From Velocimicrobium porci (lineage in GTDB: Bacteria > Bacillota > Clostridia > Lachnospirales > Lachnospiraceae), in the NCBI RefSeq assembly GCF_009696045.1, contig NZ_VUMT01000014.1, forward strand, positions 1 through 64,000: a stretch of DNA of 64,000 nucleotides, written 5' to 3'. Below, piece by piece: positions 17,044 through 26,831 of this stretch. The translations under genes were made by a program, and so were the position numbers. The notes under the pieces were generated by a model. The model was not told where the DNA came from, did no database searches, and worked only from the letters and a program-made list of their open reading frames with translations. The first letter of the stretch is position 1, and every line of letters starts with the position of its first letter.

Positions 17044-18468
17044 TTAAAATTTATTTTTACCTTCACTTTTAGCCAAGGTAAAAATAAATTCACTTCCCAC
17101 CCCTTCTGTACTAATTAAATTAATATTCTCATTGTGAGCAGTAATAATTTCTTTTGTAATAGAAAGACCTAATCCGGTTCCTTTTTTATCCTTTCCCCGG
17201 GAAACATCTGTCTTATAAAAACGATCAAATACTTTTTTTAGACTATCCTTAGGAATTCCAATTCCATAATCTTTTACGGAAACAAATACCTTTCCGTTTT
17301 GCTCCTCCGTACTAATTTTAATTATCGAATCATTATGACTGAACTTAATGGCATTATCAATCAAATTGTAAAGAACCTGTTGGATTTTTCCCATATCAGC
17401 ATCGACAAACAGTTCTTTTTCAGAGAAAATCAGATTTAGATTAATATTTTTTTTCAAACAGCTTCCCTCGAAACTTTCTGCTGTCCGCTTAATAATTTTA
17501 TTAATGTCAAAGGAAGAAATCTCAAGAAAAATTCCATTATTTTCAAAACGGTTAAGTTCTAGCAATTCAGAAGTCAATTTTGACAGCCGTTCTGTTTCAA
17601 ATTGAATAATTCCAAGATATTTTGCATGTAATTCAGGTGGAATGGTTCCGTCTTTCATTGCTTCAGCATAGCCTTTGATGGAAGTAAGCGGTGAGCGGAA
17701 ATCGTGGGAAATATTCGCTACAAATTTTCTTTGATAATCATCTAAGTTTTTAATTCGGTTAGAAAGATAAGTAATTGAGTTTGCCAGTACATGATACTCA
17801 TCATGAGAGGTAATTGGAATTTTATAATCGAAATTACCATCTGCCAGTTCTTTGATACTGGCTGTGATGACATGAACCGGTCGCACGGTTACATAATATA
17901 TATAAGCGAATACGGCAAACATAACAATTAAGAAAATTAAAAAGCAAATATTTATCATGTCTGTGTAATAAATACAGTCATTTTTAATGGCATCAATTGA
18001 AGTATGAAGTACAATGTATCCTTTTAATTCATAGTTCATATTAACAGGATAGATTACACTTAGCATTTTTTCTTTAAATATTTCCTTAAATGAATCTGAC
18101 TGGGAAAAGGTACTTTCTAAAAAGTCGGAGTCCCAATAATTGATGTTAAAGTTTTGGTTTACGATGTTTGCATTTCTAGTATCAAGTATTACAGTTCCAT
18201 CTTTCTGGACAATCCAGACCCGGGTATTTAAAAAGGTGTCAATTGTTCTTAGCTGAGTCGTTAAGGTTGTAATAGAAAGCTTATCCTGATAGTAGTTGTT
18301 CATATATTCCGAAGAGATAATGCCTGCTTCTTCATATAAAATATCTTTCTTGCCTTCAATCAGGCTGTGCTGAATTCTATCAATGCCATAGGTGTTTAGT
18401 ATAGCAAACATGGAAATAGCTACAATTGTATAGCATATAATGAATTTGTGAAGCAGGGTATGTTTCAT
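17044..18468 (-). CDS. HAMP-containing sensor histidine kinase
   Basis: 474 aa. Two membrane segments (about 7-27 and 170-192) flank an extracellular domain, followed by HAMP (about 193-245), H-box FVANISHDFRSPLTSIKGYAE, N-box NLIDNAIKF, G1 DYGIGIP and G2 KGTGLGLS. It overlaps the response regulator by 1 bp (TAATG), so the pair is translationally coupled. General type PhoR/WalK-like; the stimulus cannot be deduced. Confidence 0.92.
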   Translation of the reverse strand: MKHTLLHKFIICYTIVAISMFAILNTYGIDRIQHSLIEGKKDILYEEAGIISSEYMNNYYQDKLSITTLTTQLRTIDTFLNTRVWIVQKDGTVILDTRNANIVNQNFNINYWDSDFLESTFSQSDSFKEIFKEKMLSVIYPVNMNYELKGYIVLHTSIDAIKNDCIYYTDMINICFLIFLIVMFAVFAYIYYVTVRPVHVITASIKELADGNFDYKIPITSHDEYHVLANSITYLSNRIKNLDDYQRKFVANISHDFRSPLTSIKGYAEAMKDGTIPPELHAKYLGIIQFETERLSKLTSELLELNRFENNGIFLEISSFDINKIIKRTAESFEGSCLKKNINLNLIFSEKELFVDADMGKIQQVLYNLIDNAIKFSHNDSIIKISTEEQNGKVFVSVKDYGIGIPKDSLKKVFDRFYKTDVSRGKDKKGTGLGLSITKEIITAHNENINLISTEGVGSEFIFTLAKSEGKNKF

Positions 18469-19181
18469 TACTTTTTCACCTCGAATTTATAACCAATTCC
18501 CCATACGGTTGAAAGACTCCAGGAATTGTGATCTTTGATTTTTTCACGTAAACGCTTGATATGAACGTCGACCGTTCTTGTATCTCCGATGTATTCGTAT
18601 CCCCAAATATGGTCTAGCAGCTGTTCGCGTGTAAAGACCTGATTGGGATGGGAAGCAAGAAAGTAAAATAGTTCTAATTCTTTTGGAGGCATTTCAATTG
18701 TTTCTCCGTAGTAGAGAACGGAATAGTTAGACTGATTGATGATTAAATCAGGATATTCTACATAGTCGCCGGTTTGGGAAGCAGAAGGTGTTTCTATAAT
18801 CTGAGTCGGTTCATGGAAACGTCGTAGTACTGCTTTTACACGGGCAACTAACTCTTTGGAATCAAATGGTTTAATCATATAATCATCAGCACCAAGTTCT
18901 AGTCCCAATACCTTGTCAAAGATTTCACCTTTTGCAGATAGCATAATAATTGGAACAGAAGAGGTTTTTCTTACTTCCCGGCATACTTCGTATCCATCTA
19001 TGCCGGGAAGCATCAGGTCAAGCAGAATTAGGTTGGGTTTATATTCCTTAAATTGTTTGAGTGCTTCTTCGCCATCGTTAACAATTAAAGTATCAAAACA
19101 CTCTTTTATAAGGTAAAGAGATATTAATTCTGCAATATTTTCATCATCATCTACAACTAATATTTTTTGTTTGGTTGCCAT
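18468..19181 (-). CDS. OmpR/PhoB-family response regulator
   Basis: 237 aa. Receiver with DDDE near the start, phosphoacceptor in NLILLDLMLPG and the conserved K in YMIKPF; winged-helix output domain with DTRTVDVHIKRLREKI. Encoded between mutS2 (11 bp upstream) and its kinase, forming an apparent mutS2-RR-HK operon. Confidence 0.93.
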   Translation of the reverse strand: MATKQKILVVDDDENIAELISLYLIKECFDTLIVNDGEEALKQFKEYKPNLILLDLMLPGIDGYEVCREVRKTSSVPIIMLSAKGEIFDKVLGLELGADDYMIKPFDSKELVARVKAVLRRFHEPTQIIETPSASQTGDYVEYPDLIINQSNYSVLYYGETIEMPPKELELFYFLASHPNQVFTREQLLDHIWGYEYIGDTRTVDVHIKRLREKIKDHNSWSLSTVWGIGYKFEVKK

Positions 19182-19192
19182 AATAACTCCTT

Positions 19193-21595
19193 TTAATTAA
19201 ATTCTACAATAGTAACACCATGGTCGCCTTCTCCGAATTCTCCGATTCGGAATGATTTTACATATTTCGTTTTTTTCAAATGGTTGTGTACTGCGTTTTT
19301 TAAAGCACCTGTCCCTCTGCCATGGATGACTGTAACCTGAGGAAGATGGGAGAGGTAAGCGTCATCTAAATATTTGTCAAGTAATGGAATTGCTTCATCA
19401 ACGGTCTTTCCAATCAGATTGATTTCAGGGCGAATGGTTGCACTTTTAGACATTTTAATTTTTCCACTGCCGGTTTTTTTCATCGTTGGAGCTGTAATGA
19501 CCGGTTCATCAATTAACTCTAAGTCCCTGATATTAACTTGTGAACGAAGAATTCCCATTTGAACAAACAAATCTCCTTTTTCATTTGGAACAGAACTTAC
19601 AATTCCTTTTAGACCAAGACTCAATACCTGAACGGATTCGCCTGGTTTGAAATCAGAGGCTTTGTGTTTTTTTCCAGAAGATTTTTTCTTCTTTAAAGCA
19701 AGTTTAGATTCTGTTTCATTTAATTTTCCACGTAATGCAGCACGTTGCTCTTCCATTTGTTTATTTTTATTGCCGTCTTTTATCCATTTATTGTATTTTC
19801 GGATTGATTCATCTGCAAAGTCTTTTGCATTCTGGATAATTTCTCTTGCTTCTTCGTTCGCATTTCGCAAAATCCGTTCTTTTGCATCATCAATTTTTTC
19901 ATTTTTGGCCTTTAACTTTTCTTTTAAAGTTGCGATTTCTTCTTTGTAACGGGTAATCTCTTCCTGTTCTTTTTCAATTGTTATCCGGCTTTTTTCCAAA
20001 TCGCTGATTACATCTTCAAAGCTTTGGTCTTCAGAAGCGATATGTTCTTTTGCATCATTTATGATAAAATCTGGAAGACCAAGTTTGCTTGAAATTGCAA
20101 AAGCATTACTTTTACCGGGTACACCTATTAGCAAACGATAAGTTGGACGTAAGGTTTCTACATCAAATTCGCAGCAGGCGTTTTCAACACCTTCTGTAGA
20201 CAGGGCAAATATCTTTAGTTCACTATAGTGAGTAGTCGCCATTGTTCTAACTTTTCGCTTGTGAAGATAGGATAAAATTGACATTGCAAGTGCTGCACCT
20301 TCTACAGGGTCGGTTCCTGCACCTAATTCGTCAAATAGGACAAGTGATCGGTAGTTTGCTTTTTCTAATATAGATATTGTATTTGTCATATGTGAAGAAA
20401 AGGTGCTAAGGCTTTGTTCGATGCTCTGTTCATCTCCAATATCTGCGTATACTTCTTCAAAAACACTTAGTTCAGAGCCGTCAAAGGCAGGAATGTGAAG
20501 ACCGGCTTGTCCCAATAGTGTAAAGAGTCCGACGGTTTTTAATGAAACAGTTTTACCACCTGTATTAGGCCCCGTCACAATTAGAAGGTCAAAATCTTTT
20601 CCAAGGTATACGTCAATTGGAACTGCCTTTTTAGGGTCGATTAATGGATGGCGGCCTTTTTTGATATTAATATAACCATTTTCGTTAAATACAGGTTCTG
20701 AAGCTTTCATTTGTTTTGATAAAGAAGCTTTTGCAAAAATAAAATCTAATTCGGTCAAAATAGCAAGATTTACCTTCAACTCTTCAATATATTCAGCTGA
20801 CTGGTTGCTCAAATCAGCCAAAATTTTCTCAATTTCGTCTGCTTCTGCAATGGCAAGTTCTCTTAGCTCGTTGTTTAGTTTTACAACAGCCATTGGCTCG
20901 ATAAAGAGTGTAGAACCAGATGAGGATTGGTCATGCACCATTCCATTGAAATGGCTTTTATGTTCTGCCTTTACAGGAAGACAGTAGCGTCCGTTTCTCA
21001 TTGTTATGATATTTTCCTGTAACATGGACTGGTTTGTTGCACTATTTACCATGGAAGTCAGCTGTTCATGAACTTTGTTGTTTGTAAGCTTAATGGAACG
21101 GCGAATCTGGCGAAGCTTTGGACTTGCATCATCACTGATTTCTTCTTCTGATAGAATACAACGCTTGATTTCATTGTTTAAAGGAGAAAGTGGTTCAATT
21201 TCTCCAAAACGTTCTGTAAGAGTATCAGAAAAGTTACCGGAGTCTGAGTCTTCATGGATAGATTTCCCATTTTCCCGTCCATAAGTTTTTGCCCGTAATG
21301 CAACGTTTAATAAAGAACTGATTTCTAATAATTCTTTTGCACTTAAAATAGAGCCGACATCAAGCCGCATAAGTGCAGGACGGATATCTTTTAGACCGGA
21401 AAAAGACAGACTTCCGTTTTTTAACAATCGTGACAATGCATCGGAAGTTTCAGACTGCATCTGTTTTATATGTGTAAGGTCAGTTTCGGGTAAAAGAGAA
21501 GCACATTTTTCTTTTCCTAAAGGAGAGCTTGCTGCTTCTTTTAATTTTTCAATTATTTTATTATATTCTAATGTTTTTAATACTTTTTGATTCAT
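19193..21595 (-). CDS. mutS2: MutS2 endonuclease/ribosome-rescue factor
   Basis: 800 aa from ATG 21595, chosen because GGAG precedes it by the right distance and the family starts MNQKVLKTLEY; four extra residues are possible. Walker A GPNTGGKT, the DELGAGTDP Walker B and THYSELK belong to the MutS ATPase; a coiled coil follows (about 520-640), then an SH3-like segment and the C-terminal Smr nuclease domain (PEINLIGKTVDEAI..., VIHGRGTGALK). MutS2 does not do mismatch repair; it suppresses recombination and has been reported to act on collided ribosomes. First gene of an operon with a two-component system. Confidence 0.95.
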   Translation of the reverse strand: MNQKVLKTLEYNKIIEKLKEAASSPLGKEKCASLLPETDLTHIKQMQSETSDALSRLLKNGSLSFSGLKDIRPALMRLDVGSILSAKELLEISSLLNVALRAKTYGRENGKSIHEDSDSGNFSDTLTERFGEIEPLSPLNNEIKRCILSEEEISDDASPKLRQIRRSIKLTNNKVHEQLTSMVNSATNQSMLQENIITMRNGRYCLPVKAEHKSHFNGMVHDQSSSGSTLFIEPMAVVKLNNELRELAIAEADEIEKILADLSNQSAEYIEELKVNLAILTELDFIFAKASLSKQMKASEPVFNENGYINIKKGRHPLIDPKKAVPIDVYLGKDFDLLIVTGPNTGGKTVSLKTVGLFTLLGQAGLHIPAFDGSELSVFEEVYADIGDEQSIEQSLSTFSSHMTNTISILEKANYRSLVLFDELGAGTDPVEGAALAMSILSYLHKRKVRTMATTHYSELKIFALSTEGVENACCEFDVETLRPTYRLLIGVPGKSNAFAISSKLGLPDFIINDAKEHIASEDQSFEDVISDLEKSRITIEKEQEEITRYKEEIATLKEKLKAKNEKIDDAKERILRNANEEAREIIQNAKDFADESIRKYNKWIKDGNKNKQMEEQRAALRGKLNETESKLALKKKKSSGKKHKASDFKPGESVQVLSLGLKGIVSSVPNEKGDLFVQMGILRSQVNIRDLELIDEPVITAPTMKKTGSGKIKMSKSATIRPEINLIGKTVDEAIPLLDKYLDDAYLSHLPQVTVIHGRGTGALKNAVHNHLKKTKYVKSFRIGEFGEGDHGVTIVEFN

Positions 21596-21800
21596 TGCAA
21601 TCTCCATCTATTTCTATTATAATGATAAACTAAAGATATTTACTTTTTCTATTCTAACCTAAAATCAGGAAAAATGGAACCTTATTTTAGGGGGTTTTTT
21701 GTTCACAGTTCATTCATATCATGTTCACAAGTAAATGCTATGATGAATCTATAAATATGCGTGAAAAAGTAAGATACAGATTAGTTGAGAGGTATGAAGT

Positions 21801-23090
21801 ATGTCTACTGAGGAAAAAGAAGAATTCCATATGAATGGGGAAAAAAAAGCCTTTATCCAAGAACAGATAGTACCGAAAAAACGGAGTAAAGCGAAAAAAT
21901 TCTTAGGATATGTGGTTGGAATTTCGATTCTTGCAATTGTATTTGGGGCGGTTGCCAGTGTAGCATTTATGGCTATGGAAACACATTTGAAAAAAAAGAC
22001 GGGGAAGGCTGAAGAGCAGGTAGTTATTCTGTCGCAGACGCCAAGCACTTCACCAACACCAAAGCCAAGCACATCTCCAACCAAGAAACCGGAAGTAAAA
22101 GAGGAGATAAAGGAAACACTGACATTGGATAAAGTGAAGGAGGCTTATAATTTATTAACGGATACGGCAAAAGAATATAATCGTTATATTGTTACAGTTT
22201 CCAGTGTTGTAAATGGAGTAGACTGGTTCGATAATCCATCGGAGCATGCAGCAGCTGCATGTGGTATTATTGTTGCTGATAATACAGAAAGCTTGTTTAT
22301 TCTTACAACAAATGATAAAATAAAAGATGCATCTAGCATTTACATTTCATTTATTGACGGGAAAAAAGTAAAAGCTTCTCTTTATGGTACAGATAAAGGA
22401 ACCAATCTGTCTGTACTAGCTGTAGACAAGGAAGCAATAAAAAAAGAAACATGGAAGAAGATTGAGATTGCAGAGCTTGGGGATTCTTACTATGCTTCAG
22501 AAGGTGTACCGATTTTCTGTCTGGGGAGTCCAAATGGATATATGTATTCGATGCAGTTTGGGATGATAGCAAGTGAATTAAAGGAAGAATATGTGATTGA
22601 TAATAAGCTGGAATTATTCCATACGAATACAAGTCCGAATCCCGATGGTGAAGGCGTGGTTGTGAATCTTGATGGAAAGGTACTTGGAATTATTACGCAT
22701 AACTTTGATAAAGGGCTGAATGCTAATCTTTGTACGGCAATAGGAATTAGTCGTTTGAAACCAATTATTGAGCGAATGATTAACCAAAAACAGCAGGGAT
22801 ATTTTGGCGTTGTTGCGAATGATATGCCAAAATCACTGAAGAAAAAATTAGACATTCAAAATGGAATCTATATTACAGATGTAGAAAATAATTCTCCTGC
22901 ATTAGAGGCAGGTCTTAAAAGCGGAGATGTGATTGTAAAAATTGGTAATGCTGAGGTTTCATCTGTTTCTAATTTTAATAATATATTATCAAAGTACCAG
23001 CCAAAAGAAGAGTTAAAAGTGAGTATTCTGCGAACTTCACTTGTCGAACCAAAGGAGATAAAGACGACGGTTATGCTTGGCAAGCGGTAA
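21801..23090 (+). CDS. HtrA/DegP-like membrane protein with all three triad residues replaced
   Basis: 429 aa. A single TM (about 36-57) is followed by a Thr/Ser/Pro linker, a trypsin-like domain (about 120-325) and a PDZ domain (about 335-425, GIYITDVENNSPALEAGLKSGDVIVKIG). The fold aligns well with HtrA, but the catalytic positions are changed: VTNNHVV reads LTTNDKI (D172 for His), the (S/T)DLAVL strand reads TNLSVLAVD (N202 for Asp), and PGNSGGPLVNLDG reads PDGEGVVVNLDG (E284 for Ser). So it should be a membrane-tethered pseudoprotease, perhaps a chaperone or regulator of envelope proteins. RBS AGAGGTATGAAGT. Confidence 0.88.
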   Translation: MSTEEKEEFHMNGEKKAFIQEQIVPKKRSKAKKFLGYVVGISILAIVFGAVASVAFMAMETHLKKKTGKAEEQVVILSQTPSTSPTPKPSTSPTKKPEVKEEIKETLTLDKVKEAYNLLTDTAKEYNRYIVTVSSVVNGVDWFDNPSEHAAAACGIIVADNTESLFILTTNDKIKDASSIYISFIDGKKVKASLYGTDKGTNLSVLAVDKEAIKKETWKKIEIAELGDSYYASEGVPIFCLGSPNGYMYSMQFGMIASELKEEYVIDNKLELFHTNTSPNPDGEGVVVNLDGKVLGIITHNFDKGLNANLCTAIGISRLKPIIERMINQKQQGYFGVVANDMPKSLKKKLDIQNGIYITDVENNSPALEAGLKSGDVIVKIGNAEVSSVSNFNNILSKYQPKEELKVSILRTSLVEPKEIKTTVMLGKR

Positions 23091-23154
23091 AACGAATTTT
23101 TGGGCTTTAAGTCATAGAAATGTGGATATAATAATAGAAAAGAAAGGTATGGCT

Positions 23155-24099
23155 ATGAGATATTTAAATGAGTTACACGAAGGTGATGCAATAACCGGAA
23201 CTTATTTTTGTAAGACAAAAAATACACTGAAAACAAAGACCGGCAAGAGTTATTATTCTTTACTATTACAGGATAAGACAGGAACAATTGATGCTAAAGT
23301 ATGGGAACTATCCAATGGAATTGAACATTTTGAATCAATGGAGTTCATACATATTGAAGGACAGGTCACCAGTTTTCAGGGGGCTTTACAGTTAAATGTG
23401 CGACGAATTAGAAAGAGCCAGGAGGGCGAATATAATCCGGCAGATTATATGCCTGTTTCCAAAAAGAATATTGATGATATGTATCAGGAGTTAGTAGGAA
23501 TTATTGCAACAATTAAGGAACCTCATCTTCGAAAATTAGTAGATAGCTATTTTATAGAGGATAAAGCATTTATTGAACGTTTTAAAAAACATTCGGCAGC
23601 AAAAAGTGTTCATCATGGATTTATTGGTGGATTGCTTGAGCATACACTTAGTGTTGCAAAGTTTTGTAATTATATGGCAGATGCCTATAGTACAATTTTA
23701 AATCGTGATTTATTACTTACAGCAGCTATTTTTCATGATGTAGGAAAAATTCAGGAATTATCGTCTTTCCCTGAGAATGATTATACGGATGATGGACAGT
23801 TGCTTGGTCATATTTTTTTAGGAGCAGAAATGATTGGAACAAGAATGCGAGAAATTGGTGGTTTTCCTACGAAGCTTGCAAATGAATTAAGACATTGCAT
23901 CTTGGCTCATCATGGTGAATTAGAGTACGGTTCTCCAAAGAAACCGGCAATTGCAGAGGCGATGGCACTTAATTTTGCAGATAATGCGGATGCAAAATTC
24001 CAGACAATGATAGAATTGTTTGACAGTGCAGATCAGAATGCAGAATGGCTTGGATATAACCGTTTATTTGAATCCAATATTAGGAGAACTTCAATTTAA
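23155..24099 (+). CDS. yhaM: 3'-5' exoribonuclease YhaM family
   Basis: 314 aa from ATG 23155 (AGAAAGG seven bases upstream); longer in-frame starts lack an RBS. An N-terminal OB-fold (about 1-85, KSYYSLLLQDKTGTIDAKVWE) precedes an HD phosphohydrolase domain (HHGFIGGLLEHTLSV, FHDVGKIQEL, HHGELEYGSPKKP). YhaM removes short 3' tails from RNA and DNA. It ends about 80 bp before rlmD. Confidence 0.9.
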   Translation: MRYLNELHEGDAITGTYFCKTKNTLKTKTGKSYYSLLLQDKTGTIDAKVWELSNGIEHFESMEFIHIEGQVTSFQGALQLNVRRIRKSQEGEYNPADYMPVSKKNIDDMYQELVGIIATIKEPHLRKLVDSYFIEDKAFIERFKKHSAAKSVHHGFIGGLLEHTLSVAKFCNYMADAYSTILNRDLLLTAAIFHDVGKIQELSSFPENDYTDDGQLLGHIFLGAEMIGTRMREIGGFPTKLANELRHCILAHHGELEYGSPKKPAIAEAMALNFADNADAKFQTMIELFDSADQNAEWLGYNRLFESNIRRTSI

Positions 24100-24178
24100 G
24101 TTGGAATATATGGAGAATCAGAGCATTTTGTGCAATAAAAAGAAATCAGATATAAAAAAGATAGATAAGGATGTAAGA

Positions 24179-25555
24179 ATGGAAAAAATAGTAAAAAATA
24201 CAGAATGTATTATTACAATTGAAGACATTACATCAGAAGGAGAGGGCATAGGACGTGCAGACGGCTTTGCCCTTTTTGTTAAGGATACAGTAATGGGTGA
24301 TGTTGTAAAAGTAAAAGTAATGAAGACAAAGAAAACTTATGGTTACGCAAGATTAATGGAGATTATAACCCCATCGCCATATCGCGTAGATCCTGTCTGT
24401 TCCGTGGCAAGACAATGCGGAGGATGTCAGCTACAGCATTGTTCTTACAAGAAACAATTGGAATTTAAAGAAAATAAAGTGAAAAATTGTTTGGAGCGGA
24501 TTGGAAAATTAGAGGGCTTTGAGATGGAACCAATTATAGGAATGGAAGAGCCTTATTATTATCGGAATAAAGCACAATATCCGGTTGGAAAGAATAAAGA
24601 GGGACAGGTTGTAATGGGCTTTTATGCTGGAAGAACTCATTCGATTATTGATACACCACACTGTTATATTCAGGCAAAAGAAAATGATAAAATTCTCCCT
24701 GTTATTCGCAGTTATATGGAAAAGTATCATGTCGAGCCTTATGATGAGGCAACCCATACCGGTTTAGTTCGCCATGTATTAACCCGTGTTGGATATACAA
24801 CAAAGGAGATTATGGTATGTCTTGTAATAAACGGAACTAAAATTCCATTTGAGGAAGAATTGGTAAATGAGCTGAAAAAAATAGAAGGAATGACAAGCAT
24901 AACAATTAACATAAATCAACAAAAGACAAATGTTATTTTAGGAAATGAACTTGTTACAATATGGGGAACAGACTATATCACAGATTATATCGGTGATATA
25001 AAATATCAAATTTCTCCTCTTTCATTCTATCAGGTCAATCCTGTGCAGACAAAAAAGCTGTACCAGACAGCGCTAGATTATGCCGGACTTACCGGAGAAG
25101 AAATCGTATGGGACTTATATTGTGGAATTGGAACTATTTCATTATTTTTGGCACAAAAAGCAAAACAAGTATATGGAGTCGAAATTGTTCCAGAAGCAAT
25201 AAAAGATGCGAAACAAAATGCACAAATAAATAATATAGAAAATGCTGAGTTTTTTGTAGGAGCGGCGGAAGAAATATTGCCACAAAAATATGCAGAAAGC
25301 AAAGGCAAAATGAAAGCAGATGTTATTGTAGTAGATCCGCCTAGAAAAGGATGCGATGAGGCACTACTTGAAACCATTGTTAAGATGCAGCCTAAAAAAG
25401 TTGTTTATGTAAGCTGTGACCCCGCTACGCTGTCTAGGGATTTGAAATATTTAGTGGAAAATGGGTTTAGAGTAGAGAAAGTTAGGGCTTGTGACATGTT
25501 TTCCGAGACGACACATGTGGAGAGCGTCGTGTTGCTATGCAGAGCCGATACCTAG
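24179..25555 (+). CDS. rlmD: 23S rRNA (uracil-C5)-methyltransferase, 3' end replaced by an integrated element
   Basis: 458 aa from ATG 24179 (AAGGATG upstream). TRAM domain (about 1-60), Fe-S cysteines in RQCGGCQLQHC, SAM motif VWDLYCGIGTISLFLA, DPPRKGC and the catalytic Cys in VSCDPATLSRDL. The final DMFSETTHVESVVLL is conserved in the family, but the codons after HVE come from an integrated element and stop after CRADT. The displaced native 3' end lies at 32008-32316 and encodes about 100 more residues. The catalytic core is intact, so activity is probably retained. Confidence 0.92.
   Translation: MEKIVKNTECIITIEDITSEGEGIGRADGFALFVKDTVMGDVVKVKVMKTKKTYGYARLMEIITPSPYRVDPVCSVARQCGGCQLQHCSYKKQLEFKENKVKNCLERIGKLEGFEMEPIIGMEEPYYYRNKAQYPVGKNKEGQVVMGFYAGRTHSIIDTPHCYIQAKENDKILPVIRSYMEKYHVEPYDEATHTGLVRHVLTRVGYTTKEIMVCLVINGTKIPFEEELVNELKKIEGMTSITININQQKTNVILGNELVTIWGTDYITDYIGDIKYQISPLSFYQVNPVQTKKLYQTALDYAGLTGEEIVWDLYCGIGTISLFLAQKAKQVYGVEIVPEAIKDAKQNAQINNIENAEFFVGAAEEILPQKYAESKGKMKADVIVVDPPRKGCDEALLETIVKMQPKKVVYVSCDPATLSRDLKYLVENGFRVEKVRACDMFSETTHVESVVLLCRADT
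25508..25523. repeat. Left att repeat of the rlmD-integrated element
   Basis: acgacacatgtggaga, identical to 31999-32014. It covers the codons for TTHVE of rlmD and contains the palindrome CACATGTG. Confidence 0.85.
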
Positions 25556-25686
25556 AAATCCTTGATTTTACGCAGTTTTTCGACCATTTCGTATTTACTC
25601 CAAATGCAGAAAATGTGCTTGAAAAGGAGTTAAAAAGAGAAATTCCTGTGAGTGTCGGAATAGAACTGGTAGTGGTGGATATGTGA
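25524..25686 (+). other. Open frame continuous with the serine recombinase if the element is circular
   Basis: From the left att core the frame reads GERRVAMQSRYLEILDFTQF..., runs through an EKELKREIPVSVGIEL segment and stops at TGA 25684-25686. It has no RBS for its internal ATG (25537). If the two att repeats recombine, this frame is joined exactly to codon GGA of the recombinase gene. So it may be the recombinase's own C-terminal tail in the excised form. The last rlmD codons overlap it in another frame. Confidence 0.5.
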
Positions 25687-25785
25687 AAAGTATCCATTAT
25701 ACAAGAATAACTATAGATAAAGTTGTTTTTAATGTTTATAATGTTAATGTAATAGTTATTTGTTACTTAGGAAAGGAGAATTACT

Positions 25786-26139
25786 ATGATAGGTGAAGGA
25801 AGTCTTAAAGGAATAGGGTTATTTGCACTTGAAGTTATGCATTTGATTTCTTCGGGTAAGAAAGAAACTCTTGCAACAGTAGAAGAACATTTTGAAAAGA
25901 AGGATATTGTTGAATATTTATCGTCAAAATACAAGGATGAGTTCTTTATCGTGTTTGACAATAGTATTTATGATAATGAACAAATCAATTTATACTTCTT
26001 TAATTATGTTGGGTATATCGAAGGTAACGAGAGAAGAAAGTATGGTATCATGAATGAAGATGATGGCTTGTTGCTTATTGTATCGTTGCTCACAGATAAG
26101 ATAGAAAAAGAAGCAATCCATTGGAAAGTTGAAGAGTAG
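25786..26139 (+). CDS. Unknown 117-aa protein in the element
   Basis: RBS GAAAGGAG before the ATG. Acidic, mixed αβ; no recognised motif. The central part (KYKDEFFIVFDNSIYDNEQINLYFFNYVGYI) suggests an immunity-protein-like or adaptor β-rich fold, but this is a guess. A terminator follows at 26147. Confidence 0.65.
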   Translation: MIGEGSLKGIGLFALEVMHLISSGKKETLATVEEHFEKKDIVEYLSSKYKDEFFIVFDNSIYDNEQINLYFFNYVGYIEGNERRKYGIMNEDDGLLLIVSLLTDKIEKEAIHWKVEE

Positions 26140-26146
26140 AAATGGT

Positions 26147-26180
26147 GGCACTATTGGTAATAACTGATAGTGCTTTTTTT
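26147..26180 (+). terminator. Terminator after the 117-aa ORF
   Basis: GGCACTAT/ATAGTGCT stem followed by seven Ts. Confidence 0.85.
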
Positions 26181-26256
26181 ATGTCTAAAATCGCCAGTAT
26201 AGAGGAAAATTTAATAAAATTTCGAGAGACACCTAGAGCTCTTTTTTAGGAAAGCA

Positions 26257-26310
26257 AAGCTAGATTGATACCCGACGGTCATTTTCAGAGGGTATTAGTC
26301 TAGCTTTTTT
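26257..26310 (+). terminator. Two-tier hairpin with T-tract ahead of the J-domain gene
   Basis: AAGCTAGA/TCTAGCTT closes an inner ATACCC/GGGTAT stem and is followed by TTTT and GCTG. It lies 39 bp before the next ATG, so it is either a terminator of an upstream transcript or an attenuator in the leader of 26349. Confidence 0.65.
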
Positions 26311-26348
26311 GCTGTAAAAAAAACATTATCGAAAGGAGTTGTTGCATT

Positions 26349-26816
26349 ATGAGTAATTATTTTGCAGGAGTAACAGACATTGAAACATTAAGAAAGAGGT
26401 ACAGGGAACTATTAAAACAATATCATCCCGATAACGGCGGTAGTGTTTCAGAAATGCAATCTATAAATGCAGAGTATGACCGCTTATTTGCCGATTTTAG
26501 CAAAGTTAATAAGTCAGATGGGCAATCTTATACCTATGAAGAAAATGAGCAATTTAAGGCTATTTTGAACGAAATTACAGGGTTTAATATGACCGTTCAG
26601 ATTATCGGTAGTTGGATATGGTGTTTTGACTGTTATCAGTACAAAGACCAGTTAAAAGGTCTTGGATTTACGTGGTGTAGTAAGAAGCGTGCATGGGTAT
26701 GGCACAGTGAACCATACCGCAGACATCATAAGCAGGAAATTCCGCTTAGTGATATTAAAGCAAAGTATGGTTGTCAGACCGTCAGAAATCAGTCATATCA
26801 ATATTCATTAAACTAA
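26349..26816 (+). CDS. J-domain-like protein of mobile elements
   Basis: 155 aa. The N-terminal half is a short DnaJ domain with the HPD tripeptide (ETLRKRYRELLKQYHPDNGG). The C-terminal half contains the WCFDCYQYKDQLKGLGFTWCSKKRAWVWH segment, seen in many plasmid and ICE proteins, probably a small DNA- or protein-binding module. J domains recruit DnaK; on mobile elements they may help replication or transfer complexes. RBS GAAAGGAG. Confidence 0.75.
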   Translation: MSNYFAGVTDIETLRKRYRELLKQYHPDNGGSVSEMQSINAEYDRLFADFSKVNKSDGQSYTYEENEQFKAILNEITGFNMTVQIIGSWIWCFDCYQYKDQLKGLGFTWCSKKRAWVWHSEPYRRHHKQEIPLSDIKAKYGCQTVRNQSYQYSLN

Positions 26817-26831
26817 AGGAGCGTGAAAGAT

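Noticed and set aside
24020-24178. N-terminal extension of RlmD overlapping yhaM
   Set aside because: No RBS, no family match; ATG 24179 follows AAGGATG and starts the TRAM domain.
25482-25697. Minus-strand 71-aa ORF at the left att site
   Set aside because: Ser/Thr-rich shadow of the open frame on the plus strand.
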